Below are positions 27,241-40,300 of a stretch of 64,000 nt of DNA, piece by piece (position 1 is the stretch's first letter; each line of letters begins with the position of its first letter). The position numbers were made by a program, and so were the translations under genes. This DNA is from Sclerurus mexicanus (lineage: Eukaryota; Chordata; Aves; Passeriformes; Furnariidae): the NCBI GenBank assembly GCA_013396755.1, contig VWZF01002413.1, positions 248,001-312,000 of the forward strand, written 5' to 3'. Below the pieces are notes generated by a model. That model was not told where the DNA came from, ran no database searches, and worked only from the letters and a program-made list of their open reading frames with translations.

Positions 27241-30200
27241 ACAGAGATGGCCAAGAAATGCTGCTTTTACTTGCAAGGGGTGCTTAAAGTACAGCTGAAA
27301 CTACAGCCTAGGGCTGAAGATGAAGTAGTATTTTTAATTATATACATCTCTGCTTTGGCTCTTTTCTATTAAACTTCTATTTCAAACCAAAATAAAAGGC
27401 ACCTTTTTTATAACAGTCCAAAATTAAACAGACTGGCTGTCATTCAAAGATTTAAACAGCACAAATGCAAATATTGGAGTAGGAAAACAAAAAGAAATAA
27501 GAAGACTGAATTATATAGAGCAAATGTGACCAAAATTTGGAGGCTTTATTCTGCTGAAATAAAAAATAGACCTTTGTTAAACAGACTTTTCTGGTTCTTT
27601 CAACTGCCAAAGCTAAGAGATTAGTGGAGTCTTATTGTCTGTAGGAGCCTTAGTCAGGCATGCAAAATAAGCATTCACATGCGTTGTGTAATCTTATTGC
27701 CAACACTGGGAGCTCCAACAGCCCCTGCACGGTCAAAAAGGCTGGATGAAACAGCAACGTTACTAGCCCAGGTTCGATGGAGACAAATAGGAACCCTGCT
27801 CAGGCTCCGAGACATTTTGGCAGCAGTGACAACACAGCTGGCCAGTTATCTTCTGGACACTGCCTATGAAAACACTAGTAGGGAGGACAACATCCTAAAC
27901 CAACAATTGCCTGGATTTTAAAAAAAATATGCATTTTATTCCATATTGCAGCATTAATAGGCTTTGTATTTTGGAATGGACAACCATGATAGGAACAACA
28001 TTTCAAAGCATCCAAGGAATCTATTTAAAGCTATCCAAACTTATAATAGTTCCCATAGAGGAGAAAACATTACTTTCAGAAACATAAACCAGCACACAGA
28101 GACTGTGCTGATGAAAATCTTTATGTAAACATGATTTTTGCAAATCCTAGGGGGATATCTCCTCATTAAATGAATGAGCATTCCTTGTTACTGCATTATC
28201 TTCCTTCCAATCCTTCCTAAATCAAACTTCCCTCTGTCATCACATACAGACCCTGGACAATGCCATGGCAGTAAACACACTGACCAGCCACTTACGAGCC
28301 TGAATGCAATAACGTGTTATCCTACTGCATTTCTCCTCAGTTGTTTACATCATCCTATTTCAAGCTCTTCGGGGCCACAGGGTTTGTTTTCTCTGTCTGT
28401 TTTTTAAAGATATACAGCACTTACACAGCAGAAATTATACAAATGGTAAAGAGTGACAAAGTGGTTTTCCTTGAAGGGGGGAAAAAGTGACCCGAGGCAA
28501 TGTATCTACCACACTAAGGCATGAAGGCCTCCAGAACTTTTCAATATGACAAGTTTTCTGGTTTCTAAACCTGTCAGGAATAACATGTTTTCCCTACAGT
28601 AATTCTTGCAAATAATAATCTTAACTAGAAGTATCAATTAAAGTTTGACTGTTATAAGGAAATGCAAGCAAGATTCTATTACTGAAAGTTCTTGGCAACT
28701 ATACAATTAGAAGATGCCACGTTCTACCCCCTTAATGAAAATATTAACAACATTTTAAACTAACTCTGAGCTTCCTGCTGATGCGAAAAACAGTGGCATG
28801 TTGTGAGTGCCAGCATCCTTTGTGGCCAGAGGGCACAGGGATGATCACTGTGTTTAATATTTCGACGACAACATCCAACGCACTGCAAGAGCACTGCAGA
28901 GTGATCAGCCTGTGGCAAAAGCTCCTGAAAATATTGCATTTATTCTGCCTAGTGTGTGACCCAGCGTGTGCAGTGGGCTGCACGCACACCCAGCGCCCCC
29001 CAAATGCACACATTTCATTCAGAGCCACTAAAATTCTCATTTTCTTACTCAAAAGAAGCTTGAAAATATCTACAATACTGTTATTGAAAAGACACTTTTA
29101 ACCTTTAAAGCATCTCTTTGCTGTGTGATGTTGGTTATGTATGTTGAAATATCTGTTACACAGCAGTCCTTACATACCTGAAAACACTGTTTCTAATCAC
29201 TACTGATGGGTTGTAATTATGTCTTCTTCCTTTAAGGATCATTAGAAAAACCACATGTGGCCAATGAAAGCCCATTCATTGTGCTATCCCATACAGCTCC
29301 ATGAAATGACAGGCCAGTACCAAAATATTTATCTTGGCCTAAGTACCCTGTGTATTAGCAGTCAGCAGGAAAAAAACCTTGAACCATTCATAAGACACAC
29401 AAAATGATATAGAAAGAATTTTAATACACTTAATAACAATAGGAAAAAAAACACCCTAGCTCTCTGGGTATAGCCAAAGAGCACAGAAAAAACAGAGCTT
29501 GTATCTCAAAGTATCTCCAATACAGCAGCCCAAGCTCCCTGGAATGCAGTTTGACATTATACTTCAGGAACAATATTAGAATAAAGTCTGTTTTCCCTAG
29601 AAGTGAGTAAAAAGGCTGACAGAAGGGGCTGATCTTAGTAAAAACATGTCACCATTGCCCTCCTTCCTGCCAAGGAAGTAAAAAACTCAGTTCCCAGACA
29701 TCAGTGTGGCATCAGTGCATTTCTCTGGTGTGGAATTTCTTGTCCAATACCCTCCTCTACCAAGTCTCTTCGTCCCCTGGCTAGCACGGAAGAATGGCCA
29801 GCTTTCTTTCGGGACCGTTGAGCGAATTGCAAAATAAAATTTAGGACAAAGAAGCACAAAAAAATGCTTGACTTCTGAGAAATCCTTGATATTTGTCCTT
29901 TCACCACTGTCAGCTGCTCTGAAATCAAAGAGGGAGCTCACTGGTAGCTGTGCAGGGCAATAAAGCACAATGTCTTGGCAGCACCTCATGAGAGCCACTA
30001 AACCCAGGATCCTCAGCAAAGCTCCCGGTGATCTGACAAGCTCTGGAGACCAGCGACATCACATAAAATCAGTGCTTACCATTATGGATAAATATCTGCT
30101 TATAGCAAACTTGTAGAGAAAAACATTTAAAGTGAGTTGCCTTTAAACTCCCCGCACTACCAGATTAGTCAAAATTGCTAAAGACCACTAAAGCAAGCCA

Positions 30201-31311
30201 AGGCTCCGAACTTTTAGTGCTCCTCTGCTTCGTAATGTCACACGTTGTCCAAGATTTCCTAACAAGTGCTATTCGACGCCCTGCATGCCAGCGAACCCTC
30301 ATGTAAGTAACAGAATAGAAATAAATTCTCTTTTGCCACCACACTCATCCATCCAGAAGCAATTGCTCCACACGGTTTGAGGAACAGTGTTTCCCAACAA
30401 GATGTGACTGTCATTTGAGCACCCTGGTTGCTACCATAAAATGAGCTAACACAGGAGCAATTATACAGTGTATATTTTAATAGCAGGATATTCCCTGCCA
30501 TCAGCAACAGGCACGCAATGGCAAAGAAGTGCAGTTTTAGGAAAAACATGGCAATAAATCGATGACCCAAACCAAGTGCTGTACAGTCAGCTGCAGGAAA
30601 CCCTCTGGCACAACCAACCTCCCGGGAGACATTTGTTCTCTACTCCAAGACCCCTTCACTGTAATTCACAAGACTTTGTCTTTTCCTAGCTGTCTTACAG
30701 AATCCTGCTATAATATATTGTGATTTGACAAGGCTGACCGTGCAGAAAAATTAAACTTCCCACAAGTTGAACTTTACAGAAAAAACATTAAAGCTAAATA
30801 GACTGTTTTCAGTTTGAGACAGATTACTTTGTTAATGAAATGAAACTTTGTGAATTATTAAAGCTGGTGTCAGTGGTAACTTCAAAACTGCTATGGAAGC
30901 CAGACAGAAAAGATAAACCTATACAAAGTAAGTAAGAAATCCTCAATTTCGGCACACCTTAACACTTCGTCCAATGCATTATGAGAGTACACAGCAGGTA
31001 CAAGAACCCTACAACACACTGAGGTTTTGGGCACGTGGCATTGAATTTAGGCTATTGAAATAATATACAAAACCAAACCCAATTCATTTCAGAGGTTGGA
31101 AAAGTACAAGATACAGGCTGCTGGTTGTTCACTCTTGGTGATTTCAGCCATCTCCTTAATCAGCTGACTTAAATCAAGTTTATGTTTATACAAATCATCT
31201 GAGTGCTCATGTAAATTATTACAGCTTTGCCATCTGCTGTCATCTACTTACCATTCCCAGCTGAGTATTGATTTTTTTAGTATAAAAATTGACCAAAAAG
31301 TTTAAGGCTCA

Positions 31312-31335
31312 GATATATATATATACACACACACT
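31312..31335. repeat. Short compound AT/AC microsatellite
   Basis: About six AT dinucleotides are followed directly by about five AC dinucleotides. It is short and probably not highly polymorphic. Confidence 0.85.
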
Positions 31336-31627
31336 GAAATAAATACCTACTTACCTGCATTAAGTATGCCAAACTCTCAAAACCCAGCAGCTAAATAAAG
31401 TCACAGGGCTCAATTTTGACTAAAAAGCCCCAGAGTCATCTTGGGGACAAACATCAGAGTGATGCTGTCAGGCCCCACCTTACAGCTGCTGTCACACAAA
31501 CATCACATTATTATCTACCTAATTATTACAGAGGTCCAAGAGTGGCCCCGTGAGCGCTGGAAATGCCTTGCAGACAAATCATGCAGCACAGAGTGCAGCT
31601 GGAAATACTCTGTGGAGTCCTCCCACC

Positions 31628-31661
31628 CAGGGGCTGCAGCACAGCAGGGGCTGCAGCAGAA
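31628..31661. repeat. 17-bp tandem duplication
   Basis: The word CAGGGGCTGCAGCA occurs at 31628 and again at 31645, a period of 17 bp. There are only two copies. Confidence 0.8.
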
Positions 31662-34112
31662 TTGGAACTATCTGGCCACCACACCAAGGCCTTTGTGTCG
31701 AGGTTTACGGGTCTGTACTAAAATGTCCTGAAATACAGGTCTTCTAATCCATTTCCAGTGTTGGACCTATCCAGTTGTGTGCTGTAAGAACATTCACATA
31801 CTAAACACTGCAAGCAGCATCACTCTACTGTGCAGTTACACAAAATAATCACATCCTGTTCTCTAAGATACCTCCCCAGAACAACTCCAAAGTGGACTAA
31901 CTTGCCATCACGCATCTGTGCCTCTCTGCATTTTCCACCAGAGCTTCAGCAACACATCTCCTGCGGAAACAGCAGTGATTGCTGAAGAGGTGGTGGCTCA
32001 GTAGCTCAGCAGGAACTTGACTAATGACTGGATTGCTTAAGTGTTTCTCTTGACTGCTGAAGCCTGGGCAGCCCAGCTGGCAGCAGGACACTGTCCATGC
32101 ACTGCAAACCAAGCTGGCCATTTCAGCCCTGGCCTAAGGATGGCAAAGCTGGAGGCAAAGCCCCTCATTTTACAGCTCAGTACTTGCTTCTCTCCTTCTG
32201 TCCTCTAACAGAGGTCCCAGTGTAAGGGCAGAGAAGAATGGAACTCCCTGGAGATGCCTGCTGTGAGACACGTCACAGCTTTTCTTCAAGACATTTCAAA
32301 ACAATAGCTCAAGGGCAACTTTTTTCCATTAGAAATCAAGTTATTTTGAAAGAGTCAATATTTATAATAAAGGCCACAGTGCAGCAGATGAATTGAATTA
32401 CTGATTTTTCAATCCAAATGTACAATACTTGAAGTTCAACATACTTTTCCAAAATTTCACATTTATTGTGTGCAAAGGCAAACAAAACTCAAGTTTTCTT
32501 TCCTGTTATAGCGAGTAAATACATCTTTGTGTTAATATCATGTGGATTTCATAGCATATAAATACAACCATAACAGGACAGACAAGTCTGATCTTTTTTC
32601 TTTCCTCACATAGCATAAACCTAAATAAAATTTAAACAGTTAACTTAAGTAGGATCATAATCCTGACTGTATTGCCCAGATCTTATGTTTGCCATATTCC
32701 CCTGCTGAATAGTCCAAAGGTTCTTCAGAACTTTTGTTTAGTGTTATCTGGATAACACTGTTCTTAGGCTACTTGAAAATGGTGGCTTCCCTCCTGTTCA
32801 GGGACTACCTAGTTTAAAATCACCCACCTTGTACTACTGAAAACTTGGATCTTTCTCAAACATGTTTCCTGAACTGCTCCTCCACCAAAACAATAAGTGT
32901 ATTTATGCATCCTGTGTTTCTGGTTTTGGCCATTTCATACCGTGTATACACGTTCTAGAAAATTGCCCTGCTAAACCAAAAACCTGGTACCTGACAGGAT
33001 TCCTGTCTGCCCTAACAGACAATCCAACTCACAGCAACAACAGCATTAATTCTACAAGCCTCAGGAATAGGAAAAATTCCATGGCAATCACACCTCAGGC
33101 TCAGGGAGGAAAAGAGAGGAGCTTGGCTTTGACCGAGGCATTTGCAATCTTAAGTGAGAACTTTCTGTGTGGATAATGTACAACTTAGAATTTGTGAGCA
33201 TGGCTTTTGATGAGGAAAAGGACTCTTCCTTGCATACTTCTGACAGAAAGAGCCAGAAGTTCATCACTGGCATTAGTGAGGCTCATTATGGATCTCTCAA
33301 TAAGGATGGATTTAAAAACACTTTTAATTATTGGAGACTTAGTTCTTAGAACAGCTGCAACACCAGGAACCCTGAGTGAAACCCAGTGGATGTACTGTTT
33401 GCACTTGCACAGAGGATGTGACATCAAATGTCACATCTATTACTCAGCTTTTGCTTCAAAGTATGTGATATAACGATGGAAGGAGCTGCTACACCAGAAT
33501 TATCTCTGTGTACATTTAATTCTTCAAAATGCCTCCTACCAGAATAATTTGGAAATCCATGTTTTTGAAACAGACAAAATTTAGACATAAGGACTACCTA
33601 GATACAATAAAGCTATTATAACTACCAGACTTACACGAGTTTTTAGGCAGATACTGGCACAGAGAGCGTACTGCAGGAAAACTTATGTTTGAATCCATGT
33701 GACATCATAAATACCCCACTGAACTTAAAAGCTGGTAAGCTTCATATAGCTCTCAAAAACAATCCAGAGCTTCCCCTGCAAATCCACTACTAAAAAAAGC
33801 AAAGTATCCCTAAACTGGGTTTTAAGAATCCTAGGAAGGCTCATGAAATTTACTTTGTTGAGTGAAAAAAAGGTTACAGTCTTCCTCTTTCAGAAACCAG
33901 AGAGTAAAATCACCAAATCTTACAGTTCCCCTATAATCACAAACCAACCAAAAAACTCAAGTAAACAAACAAAGCAATCCTAACCCCAGAATGAAACATT
34001 CCTCTTGCCAAGAGAGCCCACAATTAAAGCACAGCATCACAAGCATTACGTGTGACAGTGACACCTGCATGTTTGAGTGGCTGACTCGCTCTGAAGGGAT
34101 AAAACTCCTTAC

Positions 34113-34216
34113 CTTGAAAGGACTGTTTGGCTCTGTCCACCAGCTCTTCAATTGGGTAACTTGCTAGATCTCCTCTGGCATGCTTGGTTTTGCAGTAGGT
34201 ACATGCATTGAGGCAC
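34113..34216 (-). CDS. CDKAL1: CDKAL1 internal coding exon carrying the radical-SAM CxxxCxxC motif
   Basis: CDKAL1 is a threonylcarbamoyl-adenosine tRNA methylthiotransferase, a tail-anchored ER protein that adds a methylthio group to t6A37 of tRNA-Lys(UUU). Read on the minus strand, the exon gives one leftover base, 34 codons and one trailing base. The peptide begins CLNACTYCKTKHARG and ends DRAKQSFQ. The three cysteines form the CxxxCxxC site that binds the SAM-cleaving [4Fe-4S] cluster, corresponding to about Cys214, Cys218 and Cys221 of the human protein as I remember it. Splice sites are visible: an AG acceptor at 34218-34217 after a short pyrimidine tract, and a GTAAGG donor starting at 34112. 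Compared with my recollection of human, there are two conservative changes (RGNL to RGDL, PIDEL to PIEEL). The frame is fully open, so this looks like a functional gene rather than a pseudogene. The remaining exons are outside the window or were not recognised. Confidence 0.96.
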
Positions 34217-37200
34217 CTGGTTGGGAAATTAAAATACTCAGTTTGCTGTATAACAGATCTAAACAAAAACAGAATCTAAACTGGTATTGATGTGCAATAG
34301 AAAGGATTACTTATGCTGCTTACGTGGCTTTTTTTTCCTTACCTTGTACAGTGCATTTTTAAAACACAGCACGTTACCTCTTCCTCTCCTCTCCTTATAA
34401 TTTATGCACAAATCACCTATTTCCTCACTGTGTCCTTTGCTTTGTATTGGGGTAGCAGTATTTGAAAAGCTCTCCAGCAAGAGCACTAAACCCTACAAGT
34501 ACTAAGTAACAGTTCTAAACACTGAAATCATTCCCCTCCAAACCATCTTCCCTCAGTGCTCCTCTGGCTGGGCTACCTGAAACAATATGGAACCAGCAGT
34601 TCATCTTGGTACTTCAGTAAACTTCATCACAAAATGAGAATGGAAATGTGGAGCAAGAAAGAAGGGGAAGATACTTCTCAGATATCCACAGTATTACTGC
34701 ATTATTTCACCATATTTTTGCAGCATTATTATATTTTCCAAATAGTCACAGTATTATGTGGGATTGTTTCCAAGAGCTTTGTTGTACAACTTCAAGGGTT
34801 TGCTGATTTATTCCGGGGTAAGAGCTGAAAGCTGGGATTTGGAAGCAGACTTCTTTTTAAGTTTTGCTGCACCAATTAATTTATTCCTACTATAAAAAAA
34901 TACTGTGGACTGCCTAAATAATTTAGTTTGTCTCTTCTTTGGTACTTAAAGAGATTATATAACAAAACCAAAATGAGACAGATTTAGATGTAACATAGAA
35001 AAGGATCAATTTTAGAAAGGAAGCCAAAAAGAGGCAAAACTTTTAAATCCTATTTGTACCATATTTGTTAATTCCAGCTTGGAAAAAGAAATAACCTTCT
35101 GGGCCACAGCTGACCAACAAAAGCATGCAGGTTCCAACTATTTGTAAAAGTGCTGAACTAACCACTTTTCACAGATTTGAGAAGCACCAATTCTTGAAAA
35201 CAGAAACTTAAACCAAACCATAAGTCTAGCAAAGTGTCTGTAGTGGTTTTTTCCCTAGTAAGCCAGTCTCTACTCCGAGTTTCCAGCACAACAAATTACT
35301 CACATGCCCGTGCTGCCACACAGTCACACCACAGACCATCAAGTGGAAAAAGGCTGTCGGGAACTCGGAGAATTTGAGCATTTTCTCTTACTGAGTGCCC
35401 TTCACCAGCCAGCACATCATCCAACACCAGCCCAGAAGGTGAAGCTCTCCTTAAACACCAGCCTTGACCGTGGCTATTGCTCAAATACATAGGGCTGGTA
35501 GTTGGAGAGTATTCCAGTAAACTGGAAGCTTCTTCAAGCATTCAAAGCTGGTTTATAAAGGTTGGTTTGTGTTAATACAGGTCAAAGGGGTTTTTTTTTT
35601 GCACAAAGAAATCAGGGACATTTATAGAAAAAATAATTAATAATCATTGTGTTTGTAATTACCAGTATGTTTTGCATAAATTTTATAGTGATTCCAGAAC
35701 AAGAACCACTGAGTTCTGGTTTTCCAACACACTAAACTGATTAATGCCATTTGAATTATTAACCTTTAATCAGCTACATGCCCAATACGCAGAACTATTC
35801 ACAGCAAGGTAAAGTATAATTCACAGACAAATTACTACCACATAACTAATTAAAAACTTTCTGAACATGTTACCAAACTGGGTATCATCAACACTTTGGT
35901 CAAATGTTGGCAATATTCTTGTAGATTCAGGTAACAATGGTCTTCACACCGTCTGGCCAGCATGTGCTTATGTTGTGCACTAGACTAACCAGTCTTCATT
36001 TCCCAAACAGCAATAGTGCCCGTAAAACACACACTTAACGTGGCAGGCTAGCCCCGCAGATGGAACTCATTATGAGTCAGAATGCTGATGACACAGCAGG
36101 CAAATAAAGACTTTCCTTCAGTGGATCTCAGCAGCAGAGAAGAACGAGGCACGGAGACCAGCAGCAAAGTCCTGGTTCCTCTCAACGGGACTAAGTTTGG
36201 TGAAGACAAGATTCCACCCTCAGATATGAACAGCGTAAAACATCTTCCACTCAGGAATCAGCAGACGACTCGGTGACAGCCTGGGATGAGGCAGCAGTGT
36301 GTGTGCCACTCAAACTGGGGGTGATGGATCAACCCCAGACATCTGGGGGCAAGATGGGAGAGCCAAACTGTGGCCCGGGACACAAGATCCATGCTGCTCT
36401 CCAGGTGGGTCATTCCGGGGAAATGCTCCCCTAACAGCTGGAATAATCCAGCAAATTCTTGCTTGGTAACAACTCAGTCAAAGTCTTCCTTGCCACCATC
36501 CTGGTTTAAAAAACAAAACAACAAACCAAAACCAAACAGCCCTCAGTCCCGAGGTGGTCAAACAATTAGAAACCTGCTTATAATCCTTAATCACAATTCA
36601 GACTAAACATTAATATCTGCCCTTATGAGATCGAACTAGTTACACATATTCAAGATTTAACGAAGTTCACCCTATTAAAAAAAACAACAGCAAAATTCCA
36701 CGAGGGGTGCAGTGCCCCTGACACGACTGGAGCATCACAGCAGTCCAAACATGGAACGATGGCTTATCTATCTCCCACAACACCTCTGCACCTTCCTCCA
36801 CACTTCCCTGGGCAGCCTCAATAATTCCGGGCCAAGAGTATTTTGTGTTAGCAAACTGATCTTCCTGAGAGGGGAGTGGCATTTGCTTGGCTCAAAATGC
36901 AGTTTACAGCAGAGATTTTTGCTTTCATAAGATACTTTCAGAGTTTGCATCCAACATAATTTTGACAAAAAAGCTCTGTAGTGTGAATAAAGAGAAAAAC
37001 TCCCTTTGCAGGTTTGACTGAGAAACACCAGATAAATGTATATATAAATATATACACTCCCAGCAGATGAAAAGGAGACTGATACTAGTCACAAGTTATT
37101 AAACAAGAGCTGGTAGAATTCTACAAATATTTTTCTCCTTAGGATACAGAAAAACAGCACTTCTAGAATCAAATGCTATTAATATTTCTTAGTATTCTAC

Positions 37201-37286
37201 CTCTATGAAGTCTACTTTGTACTTCCAAAATTTCCAAACTGCCTCAAACATAACTGCAAGGGATCAGGGGGAAAAAAGTAATTCAA

Positions 37287-37370
37287 AGGAAAACTACCAA
37301 AACACAAACACCAAAATGAAACCAACAGCAGAAAACCAAACCCAAACAAAACCCACAACCAAGCAAAATG
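37287..37370. repeat. A/C-rich low-complexity tract
   Basis: Imperfect repetition of AAACCAA, CCAAAACAC and CAAACAAAACCC words. T/G-rich on the CDKAL1 sense strand. A smaller tract of the same kind lies at 36507-36540. Confidence 0.8.
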
Positions 37371-40300
37371 TGCCAGACCTGTTCTTTTGCTTCAAGTTTG
37401 CACATTTTACCACAGAGCTTTTAAACCCACAAAAAGGGGGAATATCATTTCCTCTCAAATATTTGGGGCACAGGAGGTTGTTTTCACTCAAAAAAAAACC
37501 ATTCAGGATTTAAAATCCTCTTGAACCCGTGGCAAGCTGCTTCACATAAAGGCTAATGAACAGTGTTCTGGTAGCCCAGCTTGTGCAGGCTGTTTGGACA
37601 CCAAGGACAGGTGTTGTGCTGCACAGATGAACTCCAGCTCACAACACCTGGATGTGATAAAACAGAACTCCTCGACCTGTCTTTACAGCCAGCTATTTTA
37701 GAAAGATGCTCTGATAAAAATCCTGCCCTGAAAGTGCAGTGCCAGCCTAAAGGAGGAAAGACCTCTCACCAAAGTTTTAGCAGAGAACAGGAGGGCCCTT
37801 CCAGCAACCCTGCACAGCGCAGGGCGCCGTGCACACCTATCTCAAAGCTGGATGCAACCACAAGATGCTTCTTTAATTCTGCAACCCATGGCACGCTCAG
37901 CAAAACAGCCAGAAAGGGCATTAAAGTTGTTCTGAAGAGCCTTGAAGCCAGTGCTGTGTTTGGTAATGTCTCACCAGTCACTAACCAAAAGGAATTTGGA
38001 GAGAAGGCAGCTCCACTGCTCTGATAAGCCGTAATATGTTTTAATGTTGTACTTTAAATATTTGTGTTTGGTGAAACTGAATTCCTACAGTCAAGAGCGG
38101 GTGACTCAAAGGTCACAGCGGTGCAGTTATATCGTCAGGCTTTCACCTTGCTCACTTCAAGGCCAATGATTTAACATCAGCAAAATCAAGTGCATCAATG
38201 GCACTTCCCAGTGCTCGTCTAAAGAACTTCTTGAATAATTTTTGTGGCCACGGTTCTGCAATGGTTTGAATTAATTTGTTAAGGCATTCCAGCTTGATAT
38301 TGCAGGTTAAAGTGTTCCATTGCTAAGCTGCATCCATCTGTGTTCCCCAAATGGTGCATTGCTAGCCGCCTACTGGAAACTGCAGTGCTTTTTTCACTAC
38401 AATTCAAACCAAAGCTCTATGATTAGTAGAGACCCGAGTTATTTCAGAAACATTTCCAAATGGGTGCTGGGCTATGCAGACCGTAACTTTGGGGGCACAT
38501 CACTGCAGGCATTAATATCAAGAAATCAGCTGAAATAGCACAGGTGGATAAATCAGGTTTGTGGTTGCAGGGAGGAGAAAATGCCATGGCATTTAACTGC
38601 AAGTAATGAATTCCTCCAGCACTTCGGAAAGGGCAACAATATTCAGAAGATGGTGACTCCTGGTCTCCGTGAAATACTGGTAATGAAGGTGGTAGGAATG
38701 AAGAGTTCTGACAGAAAAACATTTGAGATCTGCCCAAAAGCCACTCCCAGAGATGCAATGGCAGAGCACCCCAACATCGCTATTTCATCATGCACAGAGA
38801 ACTACCGCTCTCAGCTCCTTCCTAATGAGCAGCAGTGGCTGGGGAATGGCCTGTGAGGACAGGAGTCCTGGAGATTTGCTTTAATTTATAGTTTTAGAGG
38901 GCTGTGACTTGACAACTGCCTTAGTATTTAAGGCAACAAATAGCCTAATTTTATTAAAAAAAATTCTGCTGGAGGCAGATGACTTAGCATAACTTACACA
39001 GAATGTGCTGCAAAACAGAATTGGGTTAGTAATGAACAATTTCATAAGCTTTCCAAAATTCAGCTTCCAAAGTTTTTTGACCAAATACTAAGGATTAAAT
39101 TAACACTGTGATTTCTAGGTGTGTGTAAAGAGCAGCTTTAAAGTTCTGTTTCAGGAATGAAGCATCTCAGCAGATCTCCATGACTGGGAGGAGAAGGGTG
39201 AAGGGAGCCCAGCGTCCTACAAGCAACGCACTTCATTTGCCAGGCACCTTCACAACATCAGCAGCTCAGTCACCCCCCAGAAAACATGACTGAAAAGGAG
39301 ACCACTGCCTGTGATAAGAGCTATTGTTTTCACTTCCTCAATGGCTTTTGGGACAGACCCTTTTAGAGTGGTGAAATCTCACAGGAAACATTAGGCTGCA
39401 GTTAATTCTGTAACATACAGCAGGTACCACTCAGATTCTGGGGATAAAAGGTATTGTTTTCGCACTGGTCAAAACATCCTGGGGGAAAAGAAAAAAAGTC
39501 GCATTTCAGCAGCACTAAAACTGCCAGGCTTAATTTAGAAGTTATTGAGATTGCCATCAGACCAATTTCCAAAAATGCATGTGTAAAATGTCTGTGGGAA
39601 AGTGGATCTGAATTGTCTGGGTAAAATAATGGAAATAAGTGCATAATAAAAACAAACTAACCACTTATAATCTAGAAAGAATCCCTTCCCAATGACTGTA
39701 TCCACACACAGCTTTCTGCTCCAAAATGTCCTCGTGGTTGTGGCGGCAGCAGCAATGTTAGCAGCTCCAGTGTGGGCAAGGAGCTGAGCATTATCTGCAA
39801 TTAAGACGATGCTGTTGCTCCTAAATGTAATTTCTGTCTTCTAGTAAAGTGGTTAGGGGAAAAAAAAAGGTGTCTGTGCAGCAGTAGAGACATCCACACT
39901 TCAAGTACATTCTCCTTGCTACGTATTATTTTGTCAACTTAAAATCAAAGACCACACATTTCAACATAATTGCCCAATCCTGAATCCGCCTAAGATTTTT
40001 CCAAGCAATTTAATGGACTGATTTACAAAGTTATTCTTACAAGAATCCAATGACTGATTTCTTTTAAAAATAGACATTTATACCAGGGTCCTTATGTTGG
40101 CCTTCAAGAGTCCCCAAGGGGATTTTCAGAAGTAAATTAATCCCTTTTTTAAACAGTTATAGAGCCGAGTCAGTCAGACCATGGATGTAACTTCCTTACT
40201 GCCCATGTACCTCTTAAATAAAACATCAATTAAGGTACTCACTTTTGAATAATTAGGGAAACAAAGAGGAATTATTTGTCATTATTTTAGAATGTTATTG

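Larger units (their letters stand above)
1..34112 (-). other. CDKAL1: CDKAL1 intron (partial) downstream of the CxxxCxxC exon
   Basis: The donor GTAAGG at 34112 opens this intron, and its acceptor is not in the window. I looked on the minus strand for the next expected coding block (the EIWLTSEDTGAYGRD region and the TNPPYILEH region) and did not find it. The intron is therefore at least 34 kb. Contents: AT-rich unique sequence with several TAATTA clusters (about 326-388 and 6689-6852), a purine tract (3523-3558), a GC-rich block with a minisatellite (12940-13990), a CR1 tail (15434-15508), a motif-rich candidate regulatory stretch (21750-22350), an A/C-rich tract (26302-26390), a G-run cluster (27217-27240) and a short AT/AC microsatellite (31312-31335). 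I see nothing specific in the rest, including 3560-6680, 6860-12900, 15510-21740, 22350-26300 and 27300-31300. Confidence 0.85.

Noticed and set aside
32158..32185. CCCCTCATTTTACAGCTCAG word resembling a MIR SINE core
   Set aside because: Only about 20 bases match loosely and no flanking MIR structure was visible.
1..34112. Possible following CDKAL1 exon (EIWLTSEDTGAYGRD region)
   Set aside because: Searched by eye on the minus strand for this and the TNPPYILEH coding pattern and not found. It presumably lies to the left of the window.
37581..38024. 147-codon plus-strand open frame
   Set aside because: Unrecognised translation with no supporting signals. It lies inside the intron and is most likely chance.
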